Origin: Stenotrophomonas sp.
GTDB lineage: Bacteria; Pseudomonadota; Gammaproteobacteria; Xanthomonadales; Xanthomonadaceae
Assembly: GCA_003525885.1 (NCBI GenBank)
Contig: DQIG01000019.1
Location: 1-16,898 of the forward strand
Reading direction: 5' to 3'
Length of the DNA stretch: 16,898 bases
The first letter of the stretch is position 1; every line of letters starts with the position of its first letter. The position numbers and the translations under genes are program-made. Of the stretch, positions 7,416-13,843 are shown one piece after another. The notes beneath the pieces are model-generated. The model had not been told where the DNA came from. It ran no database searches and was given only the letters and a program-made list of their open reading frames with translations.

Positions 7416-8989
7416 AGCCAGCCCTGCACGCTCGACGCTGCGTCTGCGTGGCGGCGCTGGCGGTGTTCCCGGTCGCGGCGGCGCAAACGACCTCGACCGC
7501 CTCGATCGATGCCGATGTCGCCGCCGTGGTCCAGCACGAGCATCTGCCCGCGCTGGCCATGGCGGTGGTCGAACAGGGGCAGGTGGTCTACCGATACGCC
7601 GAAGGCGCGCGCGGTGATGGCGGCCGCATCAACGAGGACACGCTGTTCAAGATCGCCTCCAACAGCAAGGCGATGACCGCCGCGCTGCTGGCGCGGCTGG
7701 TGCAGCAGGGCAAGCTGCGCTGGGAGGATCCGGTGCAGCGCTATCTGCCGGAGTTCCGCATGCATGATGCATGGGTGGGCCAGCAGATGCAGGTACGTGA
7801 CCTGCTGATCCACAACAGCGGTCTCGGACTGGGCGCCGGCGACCTGATGCTGTGGCCGGAGCCGAACGCGTTCACCCGCGCCGATATCATCGCCGGCTTG
7901 GCGCATCTCAAGCCGGTCAGCAGCTTCCGCAGCCACTACGCCTACGACAACCTGATGTACGTGGTGGCCGGTGAAGTGGCCGCCGCAGCCGGTGGCAAGC
8001 CGTATGACCAGCTGATGCGCGAACAGGTGTTCGGGCCGCTGGGCCTGTCACGCTGCCAGGTGGGGGCCTGGTCGGTGAAGCGCGTGGGCAACGTGGCGCA
8101 GCCGCATGCCTGGCGCGGTGATCGCAATGAAGTGGTGAACGCCGATGGAGCGTTCAGCCCGGACCTGCCCTCGATGGCGGCCGGGGGCATCCGCTGCTCG
8201 TTGCGCGACATGACGCGCTGGATGCAAGTGCTGCTGGATCCTGCGTTGGTGCCGGAATGGCTGGGCGCTGAGCAGCGCCACACGCTGTGGACCCTGCACA
8301 TGCCCATGCCGCTGGGTGAACGCCAGCGACGCTGGGACAACGCGCATTTTTACGGTTACGGCTATGGCTGGCGCGTGTCGGACATGGACGGGCAGTGGAA
8401 GGTGGCGCACACCGGCACGTTGTCGGGCATGTACTCGTCGCTGGCGCTGCTGCCCGACCGGAAGGTGGGCGTGGTGATGCTGATCAACGGTGAAGGCGAA
8501 GACGCGCGCACTGCGCTGATGCAGGCCATGCTGAAGCGCTTCACCGCACCCGACGATGCACGCCCGGCGATGGAATACCTGGCCGAACTGAAGGCTGACC
8601 AGGCCATGCGCGCGGCAACCGGCCACCAGCGGCTTGAAGCCACTCCGGCGCAGGCAGCCATGGGTGCTGATCTGACGCGCTGGCAGGGCCGCTACAGCGA
8701 CCCTTGGCTGGGCCCGGCGTCGCTGTGCCCGGGCAAGGATGGCCTGCGTTTCAGCGTGGACAAGTCACCCAGGCTGCTGGGCACCGTGCAGCCGCTGCAG
8801 GGGCGCTGGCTGCTGCGCTGGGATACGCTGGGCGACGAAGCGCAGGCGTGGTTGCAGCCAGGCGAGGGCCCGGTACCGACGCTGGACCTGCGCGCCATCG
8901 ATCCGGACATCGACTTCAGCTATGACTTCCAGGACCTGCATTTCACTCGTACTGGCGACTGCGCTGGCAGCGACCGCCAGCGCCGCTGA
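7403..8989 (+). CDS. Secreted serine hydrolase, class C beta-lactamase/S12 family
   Basis: This 528-residue protein has a short signal peptide (CVCVAALAVFPVAAAQ). The penicilloyl-serine transferase motifs are S86-N-S-K89 (nucleophile and general base), Y181-D-N183 and H336-T-G (in place of KTG). HTG and the length point to the CubicO/EstB/Pab87-like group of esterases and D-amino-acid-specific peptidases rather than to a resistance beta-lactamase. After about residue 410 follows a C-terminal beta-rich region resembling DUF3471/Pab87 C-terminal domains. ATG 7403 lies inside the end of the receptor gene (13-nt overlap) with no separate ribosome-binding site, implying translational coupling. The open frame extends further upstream within the receptor gene, but only ATG 7403 gives a signal peptide. 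A D-Ala carboxypeptidase or D-aminopeptidase role would suit the locus but is not proven. Confidence 0.9.
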   Translation: MGLLKPALHARRCVCVAALAVFPVAAAQTTSTASIDADVAAVVQHEHLPALAMAVVEQGQVVYRYAEGARGDGGRINEDTLFKIASNSKAMTAALLARLVQQGKLRWEDPVQRYLPEFRMHDAWVGQQMQVRDLLIHNSGLGLGAGDLMLWPEPNAFTRADIIAGLAHLKPVSSFRSHYAYDNLMYVVAGEVAAAAGGKPYDQLMREQVFGPLGLSRCQVGAWSVKRVGNVAQPHAWRGDRNEVVNADGAFSPDLPSMAAGGIRCSLRDMTRWMQVLLDPALVPEWLGAEQRHTLWTLHMPMPLGERQRRWDNAHFYGYGYGWRVSDMDGQWKVAHTGTLSGMYSSLALLPDRKVGVVMLINGEGEDARTALMQAMLKRFTAPDDARPAMEYLAELKADQAMRAATGHQRLEATPAQAAMGADLTRWQGRYSDPWLGPASLCPGKDGLRFSVDKSPRLLGTVQPLQGRWLLRWDTLGDEAQAWLQPGEGPVPTLDLRAIDPDIDFSYDFQDLHFTRTGDCAGSDRQRR

Positions 8990-9635
8990 GCCACCGCGCG
9001 TCTCGCCGGCCACCGATGCGGCCAGCGCCGGATTGGTGGAGATTCGCACGTTGGCGCCAGGCATCGACATGGACATCCGCTATGCCGGTGCCAACAACTT
9101 CACCGGCGCACGCGTGACGGGCTACGAGGCGCCATCGTGCTATCTGCTGGCGCCAGTGGCCAAGGCGCTGGCACAGGTGGAACAGGACCTGCGCGCGCAG
9201 GGCTTCGGCCTGCGGCTCTACGACTGCTACCGCCCGGTGCGTTCGGTGCAGGCTTTCATGGCCTGGGTGAACGACCCGCGCGAGCTTTCGCGCAAGGCCC
9301 TGCAGTACCCGGACCTGGACAAACCGCGCCTGCTGGCCGACGGCTACATCGCCGAGCGCTCCGGCCACAGCCGCGGTGCCACCGTCGACCTTGGCCTGTT
9401 GGATTGCCGCAGCGGTGATTGCACGCCGTTGGACATGGGCACCGACTTCGATTTCTTCGGCCCGCGTGCGCATACACGGACGAGTGGGCTGACTGACAGG
9501 CAGCAGGCGAACCGCCAGCAGCTGCTGCAGGCAATGGCGCGGCGTGGTTTCGTGAACTACCCGCAGGAGTGGTGGCACTACACCCTGCAACCCGAGCCGG
9601 ATCCCGGCACCGCGTACGACGTTCCCGTCCGGTAG
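8922..9635 (+). CDS. D-Ala-D-Ala dipeptidase, VanX/DdpX type (M15 metallopeptidase)
   Basis: The M15D zinc peptidase signature is complete: YDCYRP around residue 107, SGH149SRGATVD156 (zinc ligands H149 and D156), and E216-W-W-H219 (catalytic Glu and third zinc ligand). The 237-residue length fits the family plus a signal peptide (ISLVLATALAATASA). Known members split free D-Ala-D-Ala into two D-Ala. Here the enzyme is exported, probably to the periplasm, so it would act on dipeptide released from murein or its precursors. It need not be a vancomycin-resistance factor, because no van regulators or ligases are present. ATG 8922 lies within the 3' end of the serine hydrolase gene in another frame, a 68-nt overlap. 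It is the only start that supplies a normal signal peptide. Stop TAG is at 9633-9635. Confidence 0.92.
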   Translation: MTSRTCISLVLATALAATASAAEPPRVSPATDAASAGLVEIRTLAPGIDMDIRYAGANNFTGARVTGYEAPSCYLLAPVAKALAQVEQDLRAQGFGLRLYDCYRPVRSVQAFMAWVNDPRELSRKALQYPDLDKPRLLADGYIAERSGHSRGATVDLGLLDCRSGDCTPLDMGTDFDFFGPRAHTRTSGLTDRQQANRQQLLQAMARRGFVNYPQEWWHYTLQPEPDPGTAYDVPVR

Positions 9636-9645
9636 GGGGGGCACG

Positions 9646-9751
9646 GTAGTGCCGGCCGCTGGCCGGCAACCGCTGTGGGCTCGGTAGTTCCGCCCCCAAC
9701 GATTTCGCGCGCGGTCTCTCGTTGATGTTGCCGGCCAGCGGCCGGCACCAC
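9646..9751. repeat. Paired SMAG-type GTAG palindromic elements
   Basis: The first unit (9646-9668) has a GTAG head and a stem TGCCGGCC / GGCCGGCA with loop GCT. The second (9729-9751) has the same stem in inverted orientation with loop AGC and ends CCAC, one base off the expected CTAC. GTAG-headed short palindromes are the hallmark of SMAG elements of Stenotrophomonas maltophilia. The inverted pair could form one long hairpin at the 3' end of the dipeptidase transcript. Confidence 0.85.
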
Positions 9752-9817
9752 CGCAGGTGCAGAGCGCCCTCCTGCCGATACCCTTACACTGATCGTCATT
9801 CCACTGTTGCCCACCCG

Positions 9818-10189
9818 ATGAACCTTCCCCTGCACTTCGGCCTGCTCGGCACCCTGGAAGCGGGCGCCATCGCCCTGCTGGTCGGCCTGCTGGTGTACTT
9901 CCTGTGGTCGCGGTTGTGCCGGCTGCTGTACTGGTCGATGGGCCATGCCATTGGCTGGGCGTGTGTCCTGTCGGTGGTGGCCTCCGCCGGCATCGATGCG
10001 TGGAAGCTGTTCTACATGGGCATCGTGCGGCTGGAGTCGCCGCTGTACGCGCGCCTGTTCCTGGCCACCATCCACGATCCGAACGAGCTCGGTAGCCGCG
10101 TGGTGCTGGAAATCGCCGGCGCGCTCGCCGGTGTCGCCTTGGGATGGGTGTTGTTCAGTTCGCGCTCATTGGAAAAAACCGTCGACTGA
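9818..10189 (+). CDS. Small integral membrane protein, function unknown
   Basis: I do not recognise this 123-residue protein. It has about three hydrophobic segments: roughly residues 12-30, 41-62 and 95-114. There is no signal peptidase site and no known motif. A conserved-looking polar stretch, ATIHDPNELGSR, lies before the last segment. ATG 9818 follows the SMAG pair. No clear Shine-Dalgarno precedes it, but TACACT at 9785-9790 could be a -10 box giving a leader of about 21 nt. It seems to be a single-gene unit with no functional link to its neighbours. Confidence 0.72.
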   Translation: MNLPLHFGLLGTLEAGAIALLVGLLVYFLWSRLCRLLYWSMGHAIGWACVLSVVASAGIDAWKLFYMGIVRLESPLYARLFLATIHDPNELGSRVVLEIAGALAGVALGWVLFSSRSLEKTVD

Positions 10190-10421
10190 CGCAGGTTTTT
10201 CGTTGCCTGCCGGTTAAATGCAACGGCGCTGAATGCGCATCTTATGAGCCACTCACTTCCCCCTAACCACCGCGCTAAAGCATGCGTGGTGGCGAGTGGT
10301 TAATCGTGTGTGTGCATGCCGGTCGCGGGGCAAAATCGATTCAGAAACGCGGTGGCAGGGTAGGTGCCGTGCGGAGACAACACGCCGCGCAACACCACCC
10401 AATTGGTAGGAGACACCCCTG
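10190..10421. other. Intergenic region upstream of the EF-hand gene
   Basis: There is no gene in these 232 bases. Short dyads are visible. CGTTGC (10201-10206) pairs with GCAACG (10220-10225). TAACCAC (10264-10270) pairs with GTGGTTA (10296-10302) around a GC-rich loop that holds a second smaller pair, CCACC/GGTGG. None is followed by a T-tract, so I do not call a terminator. AGGAG at 10408-10412 is a good ribosome-binding site, 9 nt before ATG 10422. The promoter of the EF-hand gene must lie here, but I cannot place it with confidence. Confidence 0.5.
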
Positions 10422-10832
10422 ATGACTATTCGCAACCGCAAGCCCCTGATCGCCCTGATCGTCGCCGCCGGCAGCGTGCTGGCCATCCCGGCGATGGCCC
10501 AGTCGGCCAAGCAGCAGGCCGCGCATGCGCAGAACGAAGCGGCGCATGCCCAGCAGGCTGCGGCCCAGGCGGGCCAGGCCGCTGACCAGGCGACGGATGC
10601 GGCCGCGGCGGCATCGGCGCAGGCCAACGGCGGTGGCCAGACCTGGGCCAGCATCGATACCGATGGCAACGGCACTATCAGCAAGACCGAGGCGCAGGTG
10701 AACGCGGGCCTGGCCCAGGTGTTCGACCAGGCCGATACCAACAAGGACGGCGAGCTGAGCGCCGATGAGTACAAGGCCTACGTGGCCGCCCAGCAGGCCG
10801 GCGCGGGTGCCGGCGCGGCGCAGGGCCGCTGA
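10422..10832 (+). CDS. Secreted EF-hand calcium-binding protein
   Basis: This 136-residue protein has a signal peptide (IALIVAAGSVLAIPAMAQ). Next comes a low-complexity Ala/Gln/His segment (about 28-70), probably helical. Two canonical 12-residue EF-hand loops follow: D79-T-D81-G-N83-G-T-I-S-K-T-E90 and D105-T-N107-K-D109-G-E-L-S-A-D-E116, with each coordinating position occupied. The tail is rich in Gly and Ala. It is predicted to be periplasmic or extracellular and to bind two calcium ions. Small EF-hand proteins of this layout are common in Xanthomonadaceae but have no assigned role that I know of. A strong ribosome-binding site (AGGAG) and an intrinsic terminator just downstream mark it as a single-gene transcription unit. 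Confidence 0.85.
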   Translation: MTIRNRKPLIALIVAAGSVLAIPAMAQSAKQQAAHAQNEAAHAQQAAAQAGQAADQATDAAAAASAQANGGGQTWASIDTDGNGTISKTEAQVNAGLAQVFDQADTNKDGELSADEYKAYVAAQQAGAGAGAAQGR

Positions 10833-10867
10833 TCCACGCCTGATTCGGGAAGACCGGTGCATGGGGA

Positions 10868-10896
10868 CCCGGGCGGCTGCGGCCGCCCGGGTTTTT
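10868..10896 (+). terminator. Rho-independent terminator of the EF-hand gene
   Basis: CCCGGGCGGC (10868-10877) pairs perfectly with GCCGCCCGGG (10882-10891) across a TGCG loop, followed by TTTTT (10892-10896). It lies 36 nt after the EF-hand stop codon and is the only classical intrinsic terminator I see in the window. Confidence 0.92.
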
Positions 10897-10915
10897 CTCG
10901 TCATCGCCACCCCTG

Positions 10916-10921
10916 TATCCT
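10916..10921 (+). promoter_or_regulatory. -10 box for a probable leaderless HAD transcript
   Basis: TATCCT (10916-10921) matches four of six -10 consensus bases and ends 6 nt before ATG 10928, so transcription would begin at the A of the start codon. No ribosome-binding site precedes the ATG. The -35 position falls on the terminator T-tract and is poor. Confidence 0.4.
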
Positions 10922-10927
10922 TGGCCG

Positions 10928-11680
10928 ATGAACACTTCCACGCCTGCGCCGTCGCGCGCCATCGGCCTGGTCGGTTTTGACGGTGACGATACGCTGTGGA
11001 AGAGCGAGGACTACTACCGCAAGGCCGAGCAGGATTACCTTGACCTGCTGTCGCGCTACGTCGACGTGCATGACACCCAGACCGCGCGCCATCTGCTGGA
11101 AGTGCAGCAGCGCAACCTGGCCGTGTTCGGCTACGGCGTGAAGGGCATGGTCCTGTCGATGATCGAAGCAGCCATCGACATCACCGGCCAGCGCATCGAC
11201 GCCAGGGACATCCAGCGCATGCTGGACATCGGCCATGACACCCTGCGCCACCCGGTCGATCTGATCGACGGCGTGCGCGAATCGGTGGCGGCCATCGCCG
11301 AGCACTACCCGGTGGTGCTGATCACCAAGGGCGACCTGTTCCACCAGGAAGCCAAGATCAACGTGGCCAACCTGCGCGAGCTGTTCCCGCGCATCGAGAT
11401 CGTCTCCGAGAAGGACCCGGAGACCTACGCCCGCGTGCTGGCCGAATTCGACCTGCCGATGGAGCGCTTCGTGATGGTCGGCAACTCGCTGCGTTCGGAC
11501 ATCGAGCCGGTGGTCACCCTCGGTGGCTGGGGCGTGCACACCCCGTACGCGGTGACCTGGGCACACGAGACCCAGCACGGCGTGGCCGACGACGAACCGC
11601 GCATGGTCACCGCCGATACCGCCCACGACTGGCCGGCCGCACTGGCCGCGATCGAGGCCAAGGCCGCGGCGGCGGCCTGA
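10928..11680 (+). CDS. HAD-superfamily hydrolase (phosphatase-like)
   Basis: This 250-residue cytoplasmic protein has the four HAD motifs: FD18GD20DTLW (nucleophile Asp and acid/base Asp), LIT133KGD (motif II Thr), EK162DPETY (motif III Lys) and VGN186SLRSD191I (motif IV acidic residue). A helical cap of about 90 residues (about 30-120) lies between motifs I and II, a C1-type cap. The GNSLxSDI form of motif IV is typical of a HAD subgroup often annotated only as HAD family hydrolase. Substrate is unknown; dephosphorylation of a small metabolite is the usual role. The C-terminus ends in an Ala-rich tail. The gene appears to have its own leaderless promoter, and the next gene's -35 overlaps its stop codon. 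Confidence 0.9.
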   Translation: MNTSTPAPSRAIGLVGFDGDDTLWKSEDYYRKAEQDYLDLLSRYVDVHDTQTARHLLEVQQRNLAVFGYGVKGMVLSMIEAAIDITGQRIDARDIQRMLDIGHDTLRHPVDLIDGVRESVAAIAEHYPVVLITKGDLFHQEAKINVANLRELFPRIEIVSEKDPETYARVLAEFDLPMERFVMVGNSLRSDIEPVVTLGGWGVHTPYAVTWAHETQHGVADDEPRMVTADTAHDWPAALAAIEAKAAAAA

Positions 11681-11705
11681 CAGGGCCCGGCGGCTGCGGC
11701 AGAAT
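11677..11705 (+). promoter_or_regulatory. Sigma-70 promoter of a probable leaderless gene
   Basis: CTGACA (11677-11682, five of six -35 bases) is followed after exactly 17 nt by CAGAAT (11700-11705, four of six -10 bases). The expected start is at about 11712, which is the A of the next ATG, so the mRNA would have no leader. The -35 box overlaps the TGA stop of the HAD gene. Confidence 0.6.
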
Positions 11706-11711
11706 CGGGGC

Positions 11712-12200
11712 ATGAATCTCCGACTGCGCGCGCTGTTGTTGTCCCTGCTGCTGGTGCCGGCCACCGTGCTGGCCCAGCAGACCGCCGAGCGCTCAAGCGC
11801 CTACGAAGTGGACACCGGCGACAGCTGGGTGGATGCCCAGCTGCAGGACATCAACCACTACGCCGAGCGCTACCCCGACGCTTTCCTGGATGAGGTGGCG
11901 CGCTACGCCGACGTGCCACGCGGGTATGTCAGCGCGCTGTTCACCACCCATGGCTGGCAGGCCGGGGACATCTATTTCGCCTGCTTTTGGGCCAAGGCCA
12001 GCGGCCAGACCTGCCGCGACAGCGTGCGCGCCTTCAGCCAGGACCCGGAGGGCGGCTGGGAAGCGGTGGTGAAGCGCATGCCGATCAAGCCGCAGAACCT
12101 GCACTACCGCGCCGTGCGCCATGCCATCGTGGCCAGCTACCAGCACTGGGACCGGCCGATCACCCTGGATGCCACCCTGAAACGCCAGCTCAAGCGGTAG
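11712..12200 (+). CDS. Small secreted protein of unknown function
   Basis: I do not recognise this 162-residue protein. A clear signal peptide (LLLSLLLVPATVLAQ) precedes a mature part of about 140 residues rich in aromatic and charged residues, with features such as DINHYAERYPDAF, VPRGYVSALF and HYRAVRHAIVASYQHWD. Two cysteines about ten residues apart (FACFW and GQTC) could form a disulfide in the periplasm. The spacing of helix-like segments suggests a compact all-alpha domain. The stop codon TAG (12198-12200) is part of the GTAG head of a SMAG repeat, so the repeat sets the C-terminus (KRQLKR). No link to its neighbours is evident. Confidence 0.75.
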   Translation: MNLRLRALLLSLLLVPATVLAQQTAERSSAYEVDTGDSWVDAQLQDINHYAERYPDAFLDEVARYADVPRGYVSALFTTHGWQAGDIYFACFWAKASGQTCRDSVRAFSQDPEGGWEAVVKRMPIKPQNLHYRAVRHAIVASYQHWDRPITLDATLKRQLKR

Positions 12201-12269
12201 TGCCGGCCGCTGGCCGGCAACTGCACCCTTCCAGGCATCCGGAGGTTGCCGGCCAGCGGCCGGCACTAC
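12197..12269. repeat. Inverted pair of SMAG elements at a gene end
   Basis: The left unit (12197-12219) has a GTAG head and a stem TGCCGGCC / GGCCGGCA. The right unit (12247-12269) is its exact reverse complement and ends in CTAC. The two 23-nt units are separated by 27 nt and can pair with each other or fold singly. The stem sequence is the same as in the pair at 9646-9751, so all four belong to one SMAG subfamily. The left head supplies the stop codon of the preceding gene. Confidence 0.9.
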
Positions 12270-12365
12270 CGAGTTCTTTCATGTTGCTCTGCATATCGCC
12301 GCCGCCGCGCGCTCCGGCGACAATACGGGTTCGAGCTGTTCCCCGTTCCCGTAATCGAGTGACTG

Positions 12366-13727
12366 ATGAGCGCCTCTTTCGTTTCGCCTGATGTGATCCG
12401 CCGCCTGTTCGCGCAGGCCATGTCCCGCATGTACCGCACCGAAGTGCCGCTGTACGGCACGCTGGTGGAACTGGTGGAGCGGATCAACGCGCAGGTGCTT
12501 GCCCAGGACCCGGCGCTGGCCGCGCAGCTGCAGCGCAACGACGAGCGTGCACGCCTGGATGAAGAGCGCCACGGCGCGATCCGCGTCGGCACCGTGCAGG
12601 AGCTGGCCACGCTGCGCCGCCTGTTCACGGTGATGGGCATGTACCCGGTCGGCTACTACGACCTGTCGGTGGCCGGCGTGCCGGTGCACTCCACCGCGTT
12701 CCGCCCGCTGACCGGCGCCGCGCTGGCGCAGAATCCGTTCCGCGTATTCACCTCGCTGCTGCGCCTGGAGCTGATCGAAGACGAAGCGCTGCGTGCCGAA
12801 TCGGCGAAGATCCTTGCGCGCCGCCGCATCTTCACCGACGGCGCGTTGGCACTGATCGACCAGGCCGAGCGCGACGGTGGTCTGTCGCAGGCCGATGCCG
12901 AACGCTTCGTCGACGAAGCACTGGAAACCTTCCGCTGGCATGGCGATGCCACGGTCGACCTGCCGACCTACCACGCGCTGCACAACGCGCATCGCCTGGT
13001 GGCCGACGTGGTCAGTTTCCGTGGCCCGCACATCAACCACCTGACGCCGCGCACGTTGGACATCGACGCTGCGCAGGCGGCAATGATCGAGCACGGCATG
13101 GCCGCCAAGGCGGTGATCGAAGGCCCGCCGCGCCGCGCCTGCCCGATCCTGCTGCGCCAGACCAGCTTCAAGGCACTGGAAGAAGCCGTGCATTTCCCGG
13201 ACAGCGACGGGGGCGATGCCGGCACCCATACCGCGCGCTTCGGCGAGATCGAGCAGCGTGGCCTTGCGCTGACGCCGAAGGGCCGCGCGCTGTACGACCA
13301 GCTGCTGTCGCAGGCGCGTGATGCCGGGGGCGAAGGCAGCACCGGGGGCGACTACGGCCAGCGCCTGCAGGCGGTGTTCGCCAGCTTCCCGGATGACCAT
13401 GACACCCTGCGCCAGGAAGGGCTGGGCTATTACCGCTACCAGCTGACCGACGCCGGCCGCGCCGCGCCGGAGCGCGTGGCCGATCTGCCGGCGGAAGTGC
13501 TGGTGGCCGCGGGCCTGGCCACGGCCGACCCGATCGTCTACGAGGATTTCCTGCCGGTCAGTGCCGCAGGCATCTTCCAGTCGAACCTGGGTGGCGAAGA
13601 ACAGCGGGCCTATGCCGCACACGCCAACCGCGAGGCCTTCGAGCAGGCGCTGGGCGTGGTGGTGAATGACGAGTTCGAGATCTACGAGCGGCTGCAGGCT
13701 GAGTCGCTGGCGGCGCTGCGCGGCTGA
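12366..13727 (+). CDS. hglS: 2-oxoadipate dioxygenase/decarboxylase (HglS/YdcJ, DUF1338 family)
   Basis: This 453-residue protein is full length for the family. It has a VOC-like core with the expected metal ligands: H69 in ERHGAIR, H225 in INHLTPR and E294 in RFGEIEQRG. R73 (AIR) is in position for substrate binding, and V398-S399 in LPVSAAGI sit where HglS has its Val-Ser substrate contact. These agree within a few residues with Pseudomonas putida HglS numbering as I recall it. HglS uses Fe(II) and O2 to turn 2-oxoadipate into D-2-hydroxyglutarate with loss of CO2, a step of D-lysine catabolism. No other lysine-catabolism gene lies nearby, so the pathway here is inferred. ATG 12366 lacks a strong ribosome-binding site; a GACAAT (12319-12324) upstream is a possible -10. 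The gene is monocistronic and ends opposite pntB. Confidence 0.9.
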   Translation: MSASFVSPDVIRRLFAQAMSRMYRTEVPLYGTLVELVERINAQVLAQDPALAAQLQRNDERARLDEERHGAIRVGTVQELATLRRLFTVMGMYPVGYYDLSVAGVPVHSTAFRPLTGAALAQNPFRVFTSLLRLELIEDEALRAESAKILARRRIFTDGALALIDQAERDGGLSQADAERFVDEALETFRWHGDATVDLPTYHALHNAHRLVADVVSFRGPHINHLTPRTLDIDAAQAAMIEHGMAAKAVIEGPPRRACPILLRQTSFKALEEAVHFPDSDGGDAGTHTARFGEIEQRGLALTPKGRALYDQLLSQARDAGGEGSTGGDYGQRLQAVFASFPDDHDTLRQEGLGYYRYQLTDAGRAAPERVADLPAEVLVAAGLATADPIVYEDFLPVSAAGIFQSNLGGEEQRAYAAHANREAFEQALGVVVNDEFEIYERLQAESLAALRG

Positions 13728-13749
13728 TCGGCACCGCTTTGGTTCGCGT

Positions 13750-13828
13750 GGTGGGTGCGGACCTTGGTCCGCACTGATGTATCCGGGCTCCAGAGCAAAT
13801 GCAGTGCGGACCAAGGTCCGCACCCACC
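13750..13828. repeat. 27-nt perfect inverted repeat between convergent genes
   Basis: The left arm (13750-13776) and right arm (13802-13828) are exact reverse complements, separated by a 25-nt loop. Each arm is also palindromic within: TGCGGACC-TT-GGTCCGCA on the left and TGCGGACC-AA-GGTCCGCA on the right. The ends read GGTGG/CCACC instead of GTAG/CTAC, so this looks like a SMAG-related pair with altered heads and a different stem family. It fills the gap between the stops of the dioxygenase gene and pntB and may act as a bidirectional 3'-end structure, though it has no T-tract. Confidence 0.85.
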
Positions 13829-13843
13829 GGATGCAGCCGGTCC

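Noticed and set aside
7403..8989. Antibiotic-resistance class C beta-lactamase
   Set aside because: The third motif is HTG, not KTG. There is a long C-terminal domain, no ampR is beside it, and the length exceeds that of AmpC. It fits a general serine hydrolase or peptidase better.
8922..9635. Acquired vancomycin-resistance vanX
   Set aside because: There is no vanH, vanA, vanR or vanS nearby, base composition matches the surroundings, and the protein has a signal peptide, unlike the VanX of enterococci.
10174..10200. Intrinsic terminator made from AAAAACC and GGTTTTT after the small membrane-protein gene
   Set aside because: The left arm lies inside the coding sequence, and the stem is almost all A-T with a 13-nt loop. 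Stability would be poor.
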